A stretch of 7,624 nucleotides of DNA from Chlamydia trachomatis (GTDB lineage Bacteria; Chlamydiota; Chlamydiia; Chlamydiales; 2-12-FULL-49-11), in contig CAMCSI010000063.1 in the NCBI GenBank assembly GCA_945877885.1, positions 1 to 7,624 of the forward strand. Reading direction: 5' to 3'. The notes below the pieces were generated by a model. The model made no database searches, was not told the DNA's origin, and saw nothing but the letters and a program-made list of their open reading frames with translations. Positions 5,699 through 7,624 of this stretch are shown here, in pieces. The translations under genes and the position numbers were made by a program. Within the stretch, counting starts at the first letter, position 1, and the number at the start of each line of letters is the position of its first letter.

Positions 5699-6832
5699 TT
5701 AAAATCTATATTTTATTAAAAGAGGGGCACCTAATCTGTTGCATAGAAAGGCCAAGCATTTCCAGATAAATTGTCTATATTTAGGAAGATGACCAGCTGC
5801 AATTCCCATCGATTCTAGTTCTTGAAAGGCGCCCCGCTGACGTTTGAAGTGGCCGGCCCCAGCGCTCATATGAAAGAGGGAATTACTAGATAAAGACTCC
5901 TCTAACATAAGGATGGTTAGTAGACGATAAAGTCCTAGACTTTCAGGTAAATTAGTATCGTAACCAACAATTGGCGTTGCCATAATTCCCTTTGTTTTGA
6001 AAAATCCGATCACTCCGACTAAACGACCTTCATAGACAATACCAGATAGGGTAAAAATCTTATGTTGGATTGCTTCTTTAAAAAAGAAAGCCGTAAATGC
6101 TGGATTTAAATAGGAGTATTTTTCCAAATAGAGAAGATCATAAAGACGTTTAATTTCAGATGCATCACTAACTTTAAAATCTTCATGTTTGAGAATCTTG
6201 AAATTCTTCTTTAATTTTTTATCTTTTTCAATAATCCATCTTTTTTTTGAGGGTAGATTTTGGTAATTTTCTGGATTGAATAAATAGACACTACGATTAG
6301 TGATAAAAGTATAGTCTATCTTCGTAAGATCATTACTTAAATTCTTTTCAGTATAACTATTTAATGAGCGGAAGATGATTGCATGGTCTGGAAATTGATC
6401 TTTAAAAAATTGATGGATTAGATGAACTTGAGAGGAAGATAATGATGGGTATAAATTTGTAGAGAGTAAAAAATTATTCACGATGACGAGTTTATTGATT
6501 TTACTCAATCTACTCCATAATTTAAAAAGAGTTAAAAAAGGGGCTAAAAGTAGGGCAGTTAAAGACATTTTATGACGCTTCATTTCTTCTTCTGCATAAA
6601 GTATTAGAGAGTAAAGAGAGCAAACATAAGAATTATGATACTGTTTGTCATTTACAGTTATTGGAATAAATAGATCGTCGATATGAAGGATATAGATGGT
6701 TGTTTCTATGTTTGCTACAAAAGCTGTTACCCCTTCTTTGAATATGGGAGTAAAAAAATCACGCAGTCTATTACCTTCTTCGGTAGTTGGCCATGGAATC
6801 AATGACCACTCTTTTTTATTATATAGTCGCAT
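5699..6832 (-). CDS. GNAT/FemAB-like acyltransferase domain protein
   Basis: The C-terminal half looks like a GNAT-fold acyltransferase: GIVYEGRLVGVIGFF gives the central beta strands, and SAGAGHFKRQRGAF near the C-terminus resembles the acyl-CoA binding or FemAB/BioF2-like end motif. The N-terminal half is not recognisable, with a hydrophobic stretch (SLTALLLAPFLTLFKLW) that might touch the membrane. An acyl or aminoacyl group is probably transferred from a CoA or carrier thioester; the acceptor is unknown. I chose ATG at 6832 (377 residues), which has AGAAGAGAG just upstream and overlaps the preceding gene by 14 bp. The frame can extend to a TTG at 6892, but that start has no ribosome site and would overlap by 74 bp. 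It directly follows an adenylate-forming enzyme, so the two likely act in one pathway. Assignment beyond the superfamily is weak. Confidence 0.6.
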   Translation of the reverse strand: MRLYNKKEWSLIPWPTTEEGNRLRDFFTPIFKEGVTAFVANIETTIYILHIDDLFIPITVNDKQYHNSYVCSLYSLILYAEEEMKRHKMSLTALLLAPFLTLFKLWSRLSKINKLVIVNNFLLSTNLYPSLSSSQVHLIHQFFKDQFPDHAIIFRSLNSYTEKNLSNDLTKIDYTFITNRSVYLFNPENYQNLPSKKRWIIEKDKKLKKNFKILKHEDFKVSDASEIKRLYDLLYLEKYSYLNPAFTAFFFKEAIQHKIFTLSGIVYEGRLVGVIGFFKTKGIMATPIVGYDTNLPESLGLYRLLTILMLEESLSSNSLFHMSAGAGHFKRQRGAFQELESMGIAAGHLPKYRQFIWKCLAFLCNRLGAPLLIKYRF

Positions 6833-7624
6833 ACTCTCTTCTAATACGGCGCAGCTTGGCCCCGGGTAATTTTGGAAAGGGGTGATCGACAAAGATAAGC
6901 TCAGGGAATAGGCACCCTATTTTGGAAAATAGTTCATGCAATGAGACTTTCACTGCAGATCTAAACTCTGGCTTTAAGTAAATCTCCCATTTTTCGAGTT
7001 TTGTTTGGACAACTTCGTATTCTTCGATGCCTGCGGCAGCAGCGGTAATTTTTCTGTTGATAAAGTCAGAAAAAAGCGGCTTATTACCACCCTGGGGAAG
7101 GGCCACGTAAAGTAAATCATCGCACCTTCCTTCAATTCTTGTTAAAGATTTAAACACGCACCCACAGGGACATGGGCTCTTTTTTTCAACGAGTATATCA
7201 TCTAAACGGTAGCGTATGATAGGTTGACTTTTTCGAAATAGATCTGTAATGATTGGAATAAATCGCTCTTCATCAATATATTCCTTTTCGATGAGTAAAA
7301 GATCTTCATTTAGATGCAGTGTGCCAAAAGAGCAAGTAAATCCTAAAAATCCTTCAGTACATTGATAGATTTGAAAGATTTTTTGTCCAAACTTGGCCTC
7401 TAATTGGTTTTCATCAATAGTTGTAAGCACCTCTGCTACGGAAATAATTTTTTTAGGAAGGCAGCTTCCAGCTAGCAGTAAAAGCATCGAAGGGGGCGCG
7501 ACTAAAATATCTGGTGAAAAAGCCTTTAATTTTGCTTGCAATGTTTGCGGATCTTCAAGTAGATCAAAATAGGCAAAAGATAAACTCCTTGAGTTTACCG
7601 TTTCATAAAGAGGGCTATTTGAAC
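6819..7624 (-). CDS. PaaK/CoF-synthetase-like (F390 synthetase-related) adenylate-forming enzyme, C-terminal part; cut by window edge
   Basis: The frame stays open from the stop codon (6821-6819) to the right edge, giving 267 visible residues. The true start lies beyond the window; the TTG at 7541 is internal, because the 27 codons before it encode family-like sequence (SRSLSFAYFDLLEDP). Adenylation motifs are in order: IYQCTEGF (visible residues 85-92, the YGxTE-like core), PIIRYRLDDIL (134-144), a CPCGC cysteine cluster (151-155) and IEGRCDDLL (163-171). A C-terminal domain follows, ending LPGAKLRRIRREY. Phenylacetate-CoA ligase and coenzyme F390 synthetase relatives activate a carboxylic acid as an acyl-AMP, then usually transfer it to CoA or another acceptor. 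The sequence best fits the hypothetical 'F390 synthetase-related' branch, whose substrate is unknown. It overlaps the acyltransferase gene by 14 bp. Confidence 0.82.
   Translation of the reverse strand, partial: SNSPLYETVNSRSLSFAYFDLLEDPQTLQAKLKAFSPDILVAPPSMLLLLAGSCLPKKIISVAEVLTTIDENQLEAKFGQKIFQIYQCTEGFLGFTCSFGTLHLNEDLLLIEKEYIDEERFIPIITDLFRKSQPIIRYRLDDILVEKKSPCPCGCVFKSLTRIEGRCDDLLYVALPQGGNKPLFSDFINRKITAAAAGIEEYEVVQTKLEKWEIYLKPEFRSAVKVSLHELFSKIGCLFPELIFVDHPFPKLPGAKLRRIRREYATI

Noticed and set aside
5699..6832. GNAT-type toxin (TacT-like) of a toxin-antitoxin pair
   Set aside because: Such toxins are about 150-180 residues and follow a small DNA-binding antitoxin; this protein is about 377 residues and follows an adenylate-forming enzyme.
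6892..7541. TTG at 7541 as the start of the adenylate-forming enzyme
   Set aside because: The frame stays open upstream to the edge and encodes family-like sequence, so the gene is cut by the window rather than starting there.

Overview
The window is an AT-rich bacterial segment carrying eight genes. Two run off the ends. The best clue to the host is a nucleotide transporter of the NTT (ATP/ADP translocase) family, found almost only in plastids and in bacteria living inside eukaryotic cells. A Fic-type enzyme with ankyrin-like repeats, the architecture of a host-directed effector, points the same way. I infer an obligate or facultative intracellular bacterium, such as an environmental chlamydia; Dependentiae, rickettsia-like or Legionella-like lineages cannot be excluded. 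No rRNA or other marker is present to settle this.

Left part (1-1650, all minus strand): a three-gene operon, regulator first. It encodes a GbsR/MarR-type repressor-like protein, a classical short-chain dehydrogenase and the N-terminus of a zeta-crystallin-type quinone oxidoreductase. The coding regions overlap (19 and 23 bp). A good sigma70-type promoter and a TTCGG-N6-CCGAA dyad lie in front of the regulator, suggesting an autoregulated redox or detoxification operon. A perfect homopolymeric hairpin (A8-G9-TCA-C9-T8) separates it from the next gene.

Centre (1654-4047): the NTT carrier gene (minus) is transcribed divergently from a LysR-type regulator gene (plus). Their 111-bp shared spacer holds a consensus promoter for the regulator and two ATCGA-based inverted repeats, one covering the -10 box. 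This is the usual layout of a LysR regulator controlling its neighbour, so nucleotide exchange with the host may be regulated here.

Right part (4044-7624, all minus): the Fic/ankyrin gene has its own near-consensus promoter and overlaps the LysR gene tail-to-tail by 4 bp. Upstream of it lie a GNAT/FemAB-like acyltransferase gene and the C-terminal part of a PaaK/CoF-synthetase-like adenylate-forming enzyme. These two overlap and probably form an operon entering from the right. An acid-activating enzyme coupled to an acyl transferase suggests a small acyl-conjugation pathway with unknown substrate.

I saw no tRNA, rRNA, CRISPR array or transposase. No intergenic stretch exceeds about 130 bp.
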